Assembly: GCF_007625055.1 (NCBI RefSeq)
Contig: NZ_VMQS01000019.1
Location: 5,012-39,093 of the forward strand
Direction: 5' to 3'
Origin: Halomonas sp.
GTDB lineage: Bacteria > Pseudomonadota > Gammaproteobacteria > Pseudomonadales > Halomonadaceae
Length of the DNA stretch: 34,082 nt
The notes under the pieces were generated by a model, which had not been told where the DNA came from, ran no database searches, and was given only the letters and a program-made list of their open reading frames with translations. Shown here piece after piece: positions 1 to 8,488 of this stretch. Position numbers and translations under genes: made by a program. The first letter of the stretch is position 1; every line of letters starts with the position of its first letter.

Positions 1-404
1 TGGTTGCCGGGGACGTGGTGGTGATTCGCTATGAAGGCCCCAAGGGTGGCCCGGGAATGCGCGAGATGCTCACCCCAACGTCTGCCATTATGGGGCGTGG
101 CCTGGGGAACGATGTAGCGCTGATCACCGATGGCCGTTTCTCCGGCGGCAGCCACGGCTTTGTGGTGGGGCATGTCTCTCCTGAAGCCTTCGTGGGCGGC
201 CCTCTGGCACTGGTGGAAGATGGCGACGCTATCACCATAGATGCAGAAGCCGACACCATTGATGTGCACATCAGTGATGATGAAATGACCCGCCGCCGCG
301 CTGCCTGGCAGCAGCCTACGCCACGTTATGCCAAAGGCGTGCTGGCCAAGTACGCCAAGCAAGTCAGCTCTGCGAGTACCGGTGCGGTGACTGATGGTGA
401 ATAA
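1..404 (+). CDS. ilvD: Dihydroxy-acid dehydratase, C-terminal part (5' truncated)
   Basis: This is the last ~134 codons of dihydroxy-acid dehydratase, the Fe-S enzyme that dehydrates 2,3-dihydroxy-isovalerate and -methylvalerate in branched-chain amino-acid synthesis. The frame is already open at base 3 and runs off the left edge. What is visible is the conserved C-terminal half of the IlvD/Edd family: [12 protein letters not shown] near the start, then the [14 protein letters not shown] block, whose Ser is the proposed catalytic base in the family, and the VGHVSPEA segment. The TAA stop at 402-404 is followed 40 bases later by a terminator shared with the convergent proV. The Edd paralogue (phosphogluconate dehydratase) shares some of these blocks, but the [12 protein letters not shown] and SPEA wording and the short tail fit IlvD. 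Confidence 0.95.
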   Translation, partial: VAGDVVVIRYEGPKGGPGMREMLTPTSAIMGRGLGNDVALITDGRFSGGSHGFVVGHVSPEAFVGGPLALVEDGDAITIDAEADTIDVHISDDEMTRRRAAWQQPTPRYAKGVLAKYAKQVSSASTGAVTDGE

Positions 405-443
405 ACGGTCGTGTCGCAAACGCACGGTTTAGAAATTATAAAA

Positions 444-465
444 AAGGCCACCCTCGGGTGGCCTT
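444..465. terminator. Bidirectional terminator between ilvD and proV
   Basis: An inverted repeat, AAGGCCACCC / GGGTGGCCTT, with a two-base spacer forms a 10-bp GC-rich stem. Read on the minus strand it is followed at once by a run of six T, making a strong intrinsic terminator for the proXWV operon. On the plus strand the trailing sequence is T-rich but interrupted, a weaker terminator for ilvD. Confidence 0.85.
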
Positions 466-496
466 CTAGTTTCTTTTGTGCGGGTAGTTGGCAGCC

Positions 497-1552
497 TTAA
501 GCGGCTGCGGTGTCTTTTTCCGGTGGGTCGGTGGGAACAAGGGCGCGCACCAGATCCTTCATATTCAGGATGCCTATCTGTTCACCGTTGTGAACAACGC
601 GATAGACCCGCTGGGTGTTGCCCTCCGAAAGGGCAATCACCGATTCGAGGGTGTCATCGCCGTCAATATCACCGGCAAAATCATCTTCTGAACGCGTGGT
701 CTTTTCCATCACCGAACGCACTCTCAATACCCTGGCGCGGTTGATGTCCCTCACGAAATCCATGATATACGGATCGTTGGGGTGTAGGAGGATATCCTGG
801 GGCTCGCCCTGCTGGACGATATAGCCTTCATTGAGAATCACCAGATGATCAGCAAGCTTGAGGGCTTCATCCAGGTCATGGGTAATGAACACAATGGTTT
901 TCTGCAGTTCCTGCTGAAGTTCGAGTAGCAGGTCCTGCATATCGGTGCGAATCAGTGGGTCCAGGGCTGAAAACGCCTCGTCCATCAGCATGATATCCGA
1001 GTTGGACGTCAGCGCTCTGGCAATTCCGACGCGCTGCTGCATGCCGCCGGAAAGCTGGTGCGGGTACTGGTTTTCGTTACCCTGCAGGCCGACACGATCC
1101 AGCCATTTGGTGCCTTCCTTCTTTGCCTCGGCGGGATTTTCGCCACACACCAGCATGGGGGTGGCAGCGTTTTCCAGCACGGTGCGGTGTGGCAACAGGG
1201 CGAACTTCTGGAAGACCATCGACATCTTGTTGCGGCGTAAGCCACGCAGGGCCTGTTCGTCATAGCCCATGATATCGTCACCGTCTACCAGTACCGCCCC
1301 GTCGGTGGGGTCGATAAGGCGGTTGAGGTGACGGATCAGGGTAGATTTACCCGAGCCGGATAGCCCCATGATGACGGTAATTTTACCCGCCATGATATCC
1401 ACATTGATATCCTGCAACCCCAGCACATGACCATGTTCTTCAAGCAGCGTGGCCTTGTTCATACCTGCCTTGACGTGTTCCAACGCTGTGAGAGGATCAT
1501 TGCCAAATATTTTATAGAGGTGTTGGATTGATACTTTAACCTGATCACTCAT
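497..1552 (-). CDS. proV: Glycine betaine/proline ABC transporter, ATPase subunit
   Basis: ATPase of the osmoprotectant importer ProXWV, on the cytoplasmic face of the inner membrane (351 aa). Visible motifs: Walker A GLSGSGKS (63-70), Q-loop Gln115, ABC signature LSGGMQQRVG (167-176), Walker B IMLMDE (187-192), D-loop SALD and switch His225. About 110 residues follow the nucleotide-binding domain and look like the CBS-type regulatory tail typical of ProV/OpuAA, which senses ionic strength in characterised members. The long N-terminal lead before the P-loop (about 60 residues, including ALEHVKAGMNKATLLEEHG) is also characteristic of ProV. It is the last gene of the operon, 15 bp after proW, and ends just before the terminator at 444-465. 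Confidence 0.95.
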   Translation of the reverse strand: MSDQVKVSIQHLYKIFGNDPLTALEHVKAGMNKATLLEEHGHVLGLQDINVDIMAGKITVIMGLSGSGKSTLIRHLNRLIDPTDGAVLVDGDDIMGYDEQALRGLRRNKMSMVFQKFALLPHRTVLENAATPMLVCGENPAEAKKEGTKWLDRVGLQGNENQYPHQLSGGMQQRVGIARALTSNSDIMLMDEAFSALDPLIRTDMQDLLLELQQELQKTIVFITHDLDEALKLADHLVILNEGYIVQQGEPQDILLHPNDPYIMDFVRDINRARVLRVRSVMEKTTRSEDDFAGDIDGDDTLESVIALSEGNTQRVYRVVHNGEQIGILNMKDLVRALVPTDPPEKDTAAA

Positions 1553-1567
1553 GATAGAAATCCTGGT

Positions 1568-2650
1568 CTATTGCTGCTGGGAAGTGTTGACACGTGCAAG
1601 AGCGGCTTTGGTAACGCGGTCCAGCATGATGGCCAGTAGAACGATACCTAACCCTGCCACAAGGCCAACGCCCAGTTCGAGGTTACGAATCCCGCGCAAT
1701 ACCAGAACACCCAGGCCGGGGGCGGAGACCAGGGAGGCAATGACGACCATCGCCAGGCTCATCATGATGGTCTGGTTAACACCGGCCATGATGTTGGGCA
1801 ATGCCAGAGGAATCTGCACGCCGTAGAGTTTCTGGCGCTTGGTCATGCCAAAGGCATTGGCCGCCTCGATAACATCCTTGTCGACCAGACGGATACCCAG
1901 GTTCGTCAGACGAATGACGGGCACAATGGCATACAGGATAATGGCAATACCGTAGAGCTTGGGCTCGGTGACCGAGAACAGGAAAATCAACGGAATCAGA
2001 TACACGAAGGGGGGTAATGTTTGCAGCATATCCAATATCGGTATCAGGCTGCGCTGTAATCGGTCGCTGCGCGACATGGCAATGCCTATGGGAACTCCAA
2101 GCAACACACAGACCACCGAGCAGACAAAAATGATGGCCAGCGTCTGCATCGAGTAATCATAGTGGTCAATAAAGGCAAGAAACAGCAGGAATGACGCTAC
2201 CATGCCCACCAGCTTCAGCGACTTGGACGCAATGTACACAATAGCGAGTAGCGCCGGGATCATGATCCACCAGGGCGTCGACTGGAAGGTTGTCAAGGCC
2301 CCGCTGAGCAACCAGCTCAAGGGTTGGGTGACAGGATCAATGACAAAGGTAAGCGTATTCTTGATGCCTAAAAAGCCACTCTCCAGACCAGAAGTCAGTT
2401 GCCGGGTCTGGGCAATGGCCGGGCAGGCGTCGTGAAGATTATCCAGCGAGGGGAAAGGCAAATCCCATAGAGAAGTTTCCGTTTCTGCAGAGCGCTTTGA
2501 AAGTAAGTCTGCCATGTTCATGCTGCCACCGGTTTTTTCACCACACCAGTTGCGCAGCCCCAAATTATCGAACACGAAATCATATGCGGCCATAATGGGA
2601 TCACCTTGAAAGAATAAATATTTAAACCCTTGAAGGGCGCTGGAAATCAA
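1568..2650 (-). CDS. proW: Glycine betaine/proline ABC transporter, permease subunit
   Basis: Inner-membrane permease of the ProXWV importer (360 aa). The N-terminal ~130 residues are mostly soluble, as in E. coli ProW. Several hydrophobic helices then begin around IMIPALLAIVYIA. The EAA loop that docks on the ATPase reads EAANAFGMTKRQKLYGVQIP, followed by the usual LPNIMAGVNQ. The gene lies between proX (45-bp gap) and proV (15-bp gap) on the same strand, so the three are almost certainly one transcript. The gene order X-W-V differs from the E. coli order V-W-X but is common when the binding protein is the most highly expressed component. Confidence 0.93.
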   Translation of the reverse strand: MISSALQGFKYLFFQGDPIMAAYDFVFDNLGLRNWCGEKTGGSMNMADLLSKRSAETETSLWDLPFPSLDNLHDACPAIAQTRQLTSGLESGFLGIKNTLTFVIDPVTQPLSWLLSGALTTFQSTPWWIMIPALLAIVYIASKSLKLVGMVASFLLFLAFIDHYDYSMQTLAIIFVCSVVCVLLGVPIGIAMSRSDRLQRSLIPILDMLQTLPPFVYLIPLIFLFSVTEPKLYGIAIILYAIVPVIRLTNLGIRLVDKDVIEAANAFGMTKRQKLYGVQIPLALPNIMAGVNQTIMMSLAMVVIASLVSAPGLGVLVLRGIRNLELGVGLVAGLGIVLLAIMLDRVTKAALARVNTSQQQ

Positions 2651-2695
2651 TCCAGCGCCCGTTCGAGCTTTTCAACCTTATTAACTTGTTAAGGT

Positions 2696-3664
2696 TTAGA
2701 AAAGTCCTTCAAGATTGGCTTGCGCTTCTTCACTGAGCCAGCTCATCCACTGCTCCTGGTTGTTCTGCAGGAAGTGGACGACGGCTTCTTCGACGCTGGC
2801 TTCGTTCTCGGAGTGCCAGGCCAGCAGCGCGCTCATCTGTTCATTGGAGAAGCTGACGTTTTCGACCAGTGCGAAGGCTTCAGGCGCGCGATCGGCAAAA
2901 TCAGCGGTCGTGACGTTGTAGACATCGGCTGCCGGGAAACCAGATACGCCGACACTGTCACATTCTTCATCCTGATTACAGGCGTGGACCTCTTCATCGT
3001 ATGGCCCAAGATCTACTTCCACCATGTCATACTGACCCAGTGGTGCGGTAGGCCCCCAGTAATAGCCAAAGTAGGGTTCTTCGTTTTCATAGGCAGACGC
3101 CATTGCGCTGGGCATGGTTTCGCCTGAGCCATGATTGAAGACCTCGATACCATTTTCTTCCAACTCGAATGCTTCAATCAGGGAATCATTGACAATCCTG
3201 CAACCCCAGCCGTCCGGGCAGTTATGGAAACGCCCACCGACCAGTTCGGGGTTTTCCAGAACACCTTCAATGCTGGTCAGCTCCGGATGCTCTTCAGCCA
3301 GGTAAGCGGGAATCAACCAGTGTTCGGTGCCGCCATCACTGAAGGTATCCGAGGCCTTGACCAGTTTGCCTTCTTCTTCCAGGCGGAAATATGCCGGTGC
3401 TGAGTTAACCCAAAGCTCGGGAACAATATCGGGCTCGTTATTTTCTGCCAGTGACGTAATGGCCGTTGTCGTTGCAGAAGGAACGACGGTGACGTTACAG
3501 CCGTACCCTTGTTCCAAAAAGAACTCGATAACGCCTGCGGCAATACCGCCCGACGTCCAGTTCATCTCGCCAATAGATACGTCGCCACACTCGGCCTGGG
3601 CATTGGCCGTCAGGGGAAGAATAGAGCCGGTCAGGGCCAAGGCATATAGCGGTAGCTTTTTCAT
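2696..3664 (-). CDS. proX: Glycine betaine/proline ABC transporter, periplasmic binding protein
   Basis: Periplasmic binding protein of the osmoprotectant importer (322 aa) with a Sec signal peptide ending near ANAQA. The mature protein belongs to the OpuAC/ProX family: an opening VSIGEMNW..GGIAAGVIEFFLEQGYGC block, the PELWVNSAP stretch and several Trp/Tyr residues suited to a quaternary-ammonium cage. Two Cys pairs (NCPDGWGC and ACNQDEEC) probably form disulfides. The mature chain is rich in Asp and Glu, typical of exported proteins of halophiles. It is the first gene of the operon; GGAG lies about 8 bases ahead of the ATG. Other quaternary amines such as choline or carnitine cannot be excluded as ligands. 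Confidence 0.93.
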   Translation of the reverse strand: MKKLPLYALALTGSILPLTANAQAECGDVSIGEMNWTSGGIAAGVIEFFLEQGYGCNVTVVPSATTTAITSLAENNEPDIVPELWVNSAPAYFRLEEEGKLVKASDTFSDGGTEHWLIPAYLAEEHPELTSIEGVLENPELVGGRFHNCPDGWGCRIVNDSLIEAFELEENGIEVFNHGSGETMPSAMASAYENEEPYFGYYWGPTAPLGQYDMVEVDLGPYDEEVHACNQDEECDSVGVSGFPAADVYNVTTADFADRAPEAFALVENVSFSNEQMSALLAWHSENEASVEEAVVHFLQNNQEQWMSWLSEEAQANLEGLF

Positions 3665-3731
3665 GGAGTCACTCCGATAGCTTGCAACAGTTTATTTCCA
3701 ACAGCTCGCTCGGGCGCTGACAATCGAAATA

Positions 3732-3760
3732 ATTACAGTGCTAAATTGCCAACGCGCTAA
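3732..3760 (-). promoter_or_regulatory. proX: Possible sigma-70 promoter of proXWV
   Basis: On the minus strand TTAGCG (3760-3755) and TGTAAT (3737-3732, five of six matches to the -10 consensus) are separated by 17 bases, about 70 bases before the proX start. The -35 is poor, as is common for osmotically induced promoters. The assignment is by consensus only. Confidence 0.35.
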
Positions 3761-4326
3761 CTGACTGCTTGGAACTCACTGTATCGAAGAGGTGGATAAA
3801 TACAAAAAAACCATCAACAGCTTACCGGACGGACAAAAGGCAATTTGCAGCGATAAAGTGGGCGGCAATTTTCCACACACCGACAGGCTGGTTAGGACAA
3901 AACTTTTACTGATTGAGGGGAATGATAAGTCTTGTAGCAGGCAGAGGTGGCCAGGAGCTGGTATGAGTTGCATACCTCTAAAACACTGGGAACTTCAGCG
4001 TTTGGCCTCTGTCTTGTGTTTTCAGGCAGGTCACAAAAAATTCAACGTGTGGTGCAGTGATAACCGAAGGCCTTGCAAGGCAGCCTGGCGACCTGCCAGC
4101 CATGTCAGCTCAAAAAAGGTAACCGGCCAACTTGGCGCAATCTTGCGTTTAAGTCAATCAACGGTATCAGGGATCACAGCGGTATACCTGATGTTGTGAT
4201 GTTCTGGAGCCTGTTGAGACAGCGCTGTGTTGCTCACCGCTGATGGGTAACCATCCAGCCACGCATACTACGTATAGTTATGCATCAAAAGGGCAATGGT
4301 CGCGAGTGTGATAGCAGGTCAACGTT
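3761..4326. other. Gene-free stretch upstream of proX
   Basis: About 560 bases between the end of the sigma-54 activator and the proX promoter hold no reading frame with family resemblance. The one longer plus-strand frame (3792-4199) has a Cys/Trp/Arg-rich composition unlike its neighbours and no good ribosome site. Near 4262-4283 an imperfect inverted repeat (GCATACTA, four bases, TAGTTATGC) could be an operator or a weak hairpin. No T-tracted terminator is evident after the activator. The stretch may be an extended regulatory region for proXWV or decayed DNA. Confidence 0.4.
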
Positions 4327-6309
4327 CTAATGGTTCCAGTTGGGCGGTGTGATCCCCAGGCGTTGCATACGCCTGTAAACGGTAGGGCGGGAAATATTCA
4401 GCGTGCGAGACACAGCACTGATATTCCACTGATGTTCGCGCAACAAGCCTAAAAGTGGCTCTTCTTGATCGGGGGGGGCTGTCTGCTCAGAGCGTGCAGG
4501 AAAAGCTGTTTGCCGGGTTATACGCTGACTCAGGCACTGATCTGGAAGGTCATTCACTGTAATTTCGTCACTGTCTGCGGTGGCCAGAGCAAATCCAAGC
4601 GCATTTTTAAGCTGGCGGATATTGCCTGGCCAGGCGTAGGCAAGCAGGGCGCTGATGGCATCGGCGCGCAGGCGGGGCGGTGTATCATGGGTGCGTTCCG
4701 CAACGAGTTCATCGAACACCTGGCGAATAACGAAGTGTTTGTCTGCACGATCACGCAGGGCAGGCAAACGCAGCTGGGCGCCGTTCAGCCGGTAATAAAG
4801 ATCTTCACGAAAGTCGCCGCTCTGAATCATGGCGTCAATGTCGCGATGAGTGGCAGTAATCACACGGATATCGATATTGACAGGAGCACTCGCACCGAGC
4901 GGCATCACTTCTCCTTCAGCAAGTACTCTGAGCAAGCGGGTTTGCAAGCTCAGCGGCATATCGCCTATTTCATCCAGAAACAGGGTGCCCCCGTTCGCCT
5001 GGGGAATCAGTCCACGCATCCCCTTGGCTCTCCCGCCGGTAAAGGCTCCTGCTTCATAGCCAAACAGCTCACTTTCTATCAAGGCTTCAGGAACGGCGGC
5101 GCAATTAACTGCTATGAAGGGCCCTTGAGCGCGTTGTCCACTTTGATGCAAGGCGCGTGCAACCACTTCTTTGCCTGTTCCGGTTTCACCACTGATAAGT
5201 ATATTGACCCGCTTTTCGTTACGTAATTTTGCTGCAATTCTCTGCAGCTTGCGGATGTTGGGGTCATCCTCTCCCAGACGGGCCAAGGGTACCGGTAAGG
5301 TTGAGGACAGCCGTTTGAGCAGCTGGCTTTGGCTCTTCTGGCGGGGCTCTAACAGGCTGATAAAATGAATTGTGTCATCCGCCCGGGTGCGAAAGGCGCG
5401 CACCTGGTCGTGGGTGGCGCTGTTAATGCTCAGCACATCGCTTATATCGCATTCAAACAGCTCTGCCAGTCTAGGCGCGGCCTCCGCCGACCAGGCTGGC
5501 CATCGCGTCTGGTGGCGATTGATCAGCTCACGCCCAACGGCGTTGGCGGCAATCACCTGGCCGTCTTCCTCAATGGCGATCAGCCCGCGCCCGTTGACGT
5601 GGACAAACTCCCGTGAGGTGTCCAGACGTACCAACAGACAGTTTCGATAGCTCTGCAGAAAATAGGCGTCTTCAATCATGCGGGCATACAGCCTTACTAA
5701 TGACAGACTGAAGTTCTGGCTGTCATGTGCCGCCGGCGAATCAAGGCTGGAAATATCCAGTACAGCCATCACGTCACCGTTGGGGCTAGTGACCGGAGCC
5801 GCCGTGCAGGTCAGGGAAATATGAGAAGCATCAAAATGTTCCTGACGATGACAGATAATGGCTTGGCGATCATGTAGGCAGGTACCAACCGCACAGGTGC
5901 CGGCAAAGCGTTCATCCCAGTCGGCACCCAAGTAAAGCCCCGCCTTGCGCAACTGCTTATCATGATGCGGATCACCGCGAAATTCGACGGTAATGCCGCG
6001 ATGATCGGTCAGCAACAAGACATAACCGAGTTGGGCAACCTGGGTATAAAGCTGCTCTACCCCGGCGCGGGCCACATGCAAAAGCTCATCGACCGACTCA
6101 CGGTGTTCGATCAGGGTCTGTTGGGGGACTACCCGTGCCGGGCGTGGCTGGGTGGGGTCCAGACGGTATTCATTCAGACAGCGCAGCCAGGAGCGGCGAA
6201 TAGTGAGCTGCTCGGGCGCATGCTGGGGCATCCCCTCGCTAAGCTGGAAGATATGCTTGATATGTTGGCGCTGTTCAGCGTGAAGTCGAGCGGGTATTGA
6301 AGTTGACAT
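4327..6309 (-). CDS. Sigma-54-dependent activator, AcoR/DhaR type
   Basis: Bacterial enhancer-binding protein (660 aa) that would activate RNA polymerase-sigma54. Order of domains: N-terminal helical segment; GAF-type sensor about 75-190, with the family pattern W-x-E..GT-x-[24 protein letters not shown]; a second PAS-like linker region about 235-320; AAA+ domain with Walker A GETGTGKE (374-381), Walker B GGTLFLDE and the sigma-54 contact loop GAFTGG (421-426; canonical GAFTGA); and a C-terminal Fis-type helix-turn-helix (about 620-655). This architecture matches activators of acetoin, glycerol/dihydroxyacetone and alcohol catabolism. It is divergent from a monooxygenase/butanediol dehydrogenase pair whose promoter is of the -24/-12 class, so that pair is the obvious target. 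The effector is unknown; a small ketone or diol is plausible. Confidence 0.9.
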   Translation of the reverse strand: MSTSIPARLHAEQRQHIKHIFQLSEGMPQHAPEQLTIRRSWLRCLNEYRLDPTQPRPARVVPQQTLIEHRESVDELLHVARAGVEQLYTQVAQLGYVLLLTDHRGITVEFRGDPHHDKQLRKAGLYLGADWDERFAGTCAVGTCLHDRQAIICHRQEHFDASHISLTCTAAPVTSPNGDVMAVLDISSLDSPAAHDSQNFSLSLVRLYARMIEDAYFLQSYRNCLLVRLDTSREFVHVNGRGLIAIEEDGQVIAANAVGRELINRHQTRWPAWSAEAAPRLAELFECDISDVLSINSATHDQVRAFRTRADDTIHFISLLEPRQKSQSQLLKRLSSTLPVPLARLGEDDPNIRKLQRIAAKLRNEKRVNILISGETGTGKEVVARALHQSGQRAQGPFIAVNCAAVPEALIESELFGYEAGAFTGGRAKGMRGLIPQANGGTLFLDEIGDMPLSLQTRLLRVLAEGEVMPLGASAPVNIDIRVITATHRDIDAMIQSGDFREDLYYRLNGAQLRLPALRDRADKHFVIRQVFDELVAERTHDTPPRLRADAISALLAYAWPGNIRQLKNALGFALATADSDEITVNDLPDQCLSQRITRQTAFPARSEQTAPPDQEEPLLGLLREHQWNISAVSRTLNISRPTVYRRMQRLGITPPNWNH

Positions 6310-6433
6310 GGCAGGCTCACAGTATGGTGATCATTATTGTTATTAAACGTTTGGCTACCTTTTAGCCTAGGTGCTGCCTTCAAGGAGTCAACGCGCCTGC
6401 TGCTCATTTGCCTACGACCTTTGTTGAGTTGTT

Positions 6434-6472
6434 ACACCTGTAATGCCCGAGTGTAAAAAGGGTGACAGGTGT
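6434..6472. promoter_or_regulatory. Inverted repeat, candidate upstream activator site
   Basis: ACACCTGT (6434-6441) and its exact complement ACAGGTGT (6465-6472) lie 31 bases apart centre to centre, about three helical turns. They sit 85-120 bases upstream of the -24 element, the usual place for enhancer sites of sigma-54 activators. The left half lies in a small palindrome, TTACA-CC-TGTAA. A very A/T-rich tract (6509-6530) with a rough IHF-site resemblance lies between these sites and the promoter, consistent with DNA bending. Confidence 0.55.
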
Positions 6473-6555
6473 TCGCGCTGGAAAGCCTTTTCAAGGCATC
6501 TTGATTGACTTTTTTTATTCAATTTTTTTAGTAATTTATGATTCTATTGAGTGGT

Positions 6556-6572
6556 CTGGCACACTAGCTGCA
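6556..6572 (+). promoter_or_regulatory. Sigma-54 (-24/-12) promoter
   Basis: CTGGCAC-ACTAG-CTGCA contains the invariant GG (6558-6559) and GC (6570-6571) with exactly ten bases between them, the diagnostic spacing for sigma-54. It matches the consensus TGGCAC-N5-TTGCA except one base of the -12 half. Transcription should start near 6583, giving a leader of about 70 bases before the monooxygenase ATG. The divergent gene encodes a sigma-54 activator, which strongly supports the call. Confidence 0.85.
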
Positions 6573-6654
6573 CTGTCATGGGCGTGGTTGCACACAAGGC
6601 GCTTTATATAGCGTCTTCATCCAACAACAATAATGTTCGACTGGAGATCGCCTC

Positions 6655-8466
6655 ATGACACAAGAACCCATGACACAACAAAATGCTACTGAAACACTGC
6701 AGGCCTGGCTGAACCAATTCGATAGTGCGCTGACAAGTGGGGATATCGCGCAGGTGACAGCCCTGTTTTCCGATGACTGCTACTGGCGCGATTTTCTGAC
6801 CTTCACCTGGAACCTTAAAACCTGTGAGGGCCGAGAGGAAATACGCGCCATGCTAGAGGCCACTCTGGGCCACACCCAGCCTAGGGACTGGCAGCTGAAA
6901 GGCGAGGCCACCCAGAGCGATGCTGTCTGCGAAGGCTGGGTGACCTTTAACACGGCGGTGGCTAGCGGGAAAGGCTACCTGCGCCTGAAAAACGGTAAAT
7001 GCTGGACGCTATTGACTACTATGCAGGCGCTAGACGACTTTCCTGAACCGCTTAATCACCAGCGGCCTAAAGGAGCGGAACATGGTGCCAACAAGCAGCG
7101 CGAAACCTGGCAGGAAAGCCGCGCCCGTGAAGAAGCTGAGCTGGGCTATACCCAACAGCCCTATTGCGTGGTGATTGGCGGCGGTCAGGGCGGTATTGGC
7201 CTGGGCGCACGGCTCAAGCAGATGGACATTCCTACCATCATCATTGAGCGTAACCCGAAAGCGGGTGATTCCTGGCGTAACCGTTACAAATCGCTTTGTT
7301 TGCATGACCCGGTCTGGTACGACCATCTGCCGTACATGCCTTTCCCGGAAAACTGGCCGGTCTTTGCGCCCAAGGACAAACTCGGTGACTGGCTGGAAAT
7401 GTACACCAAGGTGATGGAACTGAATTATTGGAGCTCCACGGAATGCCAAGGTGCCCACTATGATGATGCCGCTGGTGAATGGGTAGTCAAGGTCAACCGT
7501 GCTGGCGAGGAAATTACCCTGCGGCCCCAGCAGTTGGTCATGGCCACAGGAATGTCAGGAATGCCCAATGTGCCGAACTTTCCAGGTGCGGAAAATTTTC
7601 AGGGCGAACAGCAGCATTCCAGCCAGCACCCCGGGCCGGATGCCTACAAGGGCAAGCAGTGCGTCATCATTGGTTCGAACAATTCAGCTCACGATATTGC
7701 TGCCGCTTTGTGGGAGCATGATGCTGACGTCACCATGGTGCAGCGTTCATCAACGCATATCGTCAAGTCGGATTCCCTGATGGAGGAAGTATTGGGGCCG
7801 CTTTACTCAGAGCAGGCGGTGGAGAATGGTCTGACTCACGATCAGGCAGATATGCTCTTCGCCTCGATTCCCTATAAGGTACTGCCAGAATTCCAGCGCC
7901 CAGCCTTTGACACAGTGCGTAAGCGTGATGCTGACTTCTATCAAAGGCTGGAAGACGCCGGTTTCCTGCTTGATTTTGGCGATGATGACTCCGGTCTGTT
8001 CCTTAAATACCTTCGCCGTGGCTCTGGCTACTATATTGATGTAGGTGCCTGTGAATTGGTGGCCAGTGGTGATATCAAGCTGCGCAGCGGGGTGGGCATT
8101 GAGCATATCAACCCGCACTCGATCACCTTAAGCGACGGCAGTGAGCTGCAAGCCGACCTGATTGTCTATGCCACCGGCTATGGTTCGATGAACGGTTGGG
8201 CGGCGCGGCTGATTTCACAGGAAGTGGCGGACAAGGTGGGCAAGTGCTGGGGCTTGGGGTCCGATACCACCAAGGACCCGGGGCCATGGGAAGGTGAGTT
8301 GCGCAACATGTGGAAGCCCACCCAGCAGCAAGCGCTATGGTTCCACGGAGGCAACCTGCACCAGTCGCGTCATTACTCGCATTACCTGGCGTTGCAGCTC
8401 AAGGCACGTATGGAAGGGCTTGAAACACCGGTTTATGGCCTTCAGCCTGTTCACCACACTGCGTAA
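6655..8466 (+). CDS. Flavin-dependent monooxygenase with N-terminal NTF2/SnoaL-like domain
   Basis: Protein of 603 aa with two parts. Residues ~12-130 look like a SnoaL/NTF2-like domain (W-L-N-x-F..ALTSGD..V..LFSDDCYWRDFL..GREEI). Residues ~168-590 form a class B flavoprotein monooxygenase core: FAD motif GGGQGG (175-180), GDSWRNRY block, ATG at 298-300, NADPH-type motif GSNNSA (340-345) and a second ATG (ATGYGSM) near the C terminus. The fingerprint F-x-G-x3-H-x3-[W/Y] is present as FQGEQQHSSQH (315-325), with His at the last position. Such enzymes insert one oxygen atom into ketones, amines or sulfur compounds using NADPH and O2; the substrate here is not known. GGAG six bases before 6655 supports that start (a second ATG lies at 6670). 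It is cotranscribed with the butanediol dehydrogenase 22 bp downstream, behind a sigma-54 promoter. A ketone or hydroxyketone substrate is inferred from that context only. Confidence 0.85.
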   Translation: MTQEPMTQQNATETLQAWLNQFDSALTSGDIAQVTALFSDDCYWRDFLTFTWNLKTCEGREEIRAMLEATLGHTQPRDWQLKGEATQSDAVCEGWVTFNTAVASGKGYLRLKNGKCWTLLTTMQALDDFPEPLNHQRPKGAEHGANKQRETWQESRAREEAELGYTQQPYCVVIGGGQGGIGLGARLKQMDIPTIIIERNPKAGDSWRNRYKSLCLHDPVWYDHLPYMPFPENWPVFAPKDKLGDWLEMYTKVMELNYWSSTECQGAHYDDAAGEWVVKVNRAGEEITLRPQQLVMATGMSGMPNVPNFPGAENFQGEQQHSSQHPGPDAYKGKQCVIIGSNNSAHDIAAALWEHDADVTMVQRSSTHIVKSDSLMEEVLGPLYSEQAVENGLTHDQADMLFASIPYKVLPEFQRPAFDTVRKRDADFYQRLEDAGFLLDFGDDDSGLFLKYLRRGSGYYIDVGACELVASGDIKLRSGVGIEHINPHSITLSDGSELQADLIVYATGYGSMNGWAARLISQEVADKVGKCWGLGSDTTKDPGPWEGELRNMWKPTQQQALWFHGGNLHQSRHYSHYLALQLKARMEGLETPVYGLQPVHHTA

Positions 8467-8488
8467 TTAAATATAAGGAGCCTGGCTT

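Noticed and set aside
3792..4199. 135-codon plus-strand frame in the gap before proX
   Set aside because: Composition is unlike the neighbouring genes, there is no good ribosome site and no family resemblance.
4465..5226. 253-codon plus-strand frame
   Set aside because: It is the reverse-strand shadow of the sigma-54 activator, whose domains are intact.
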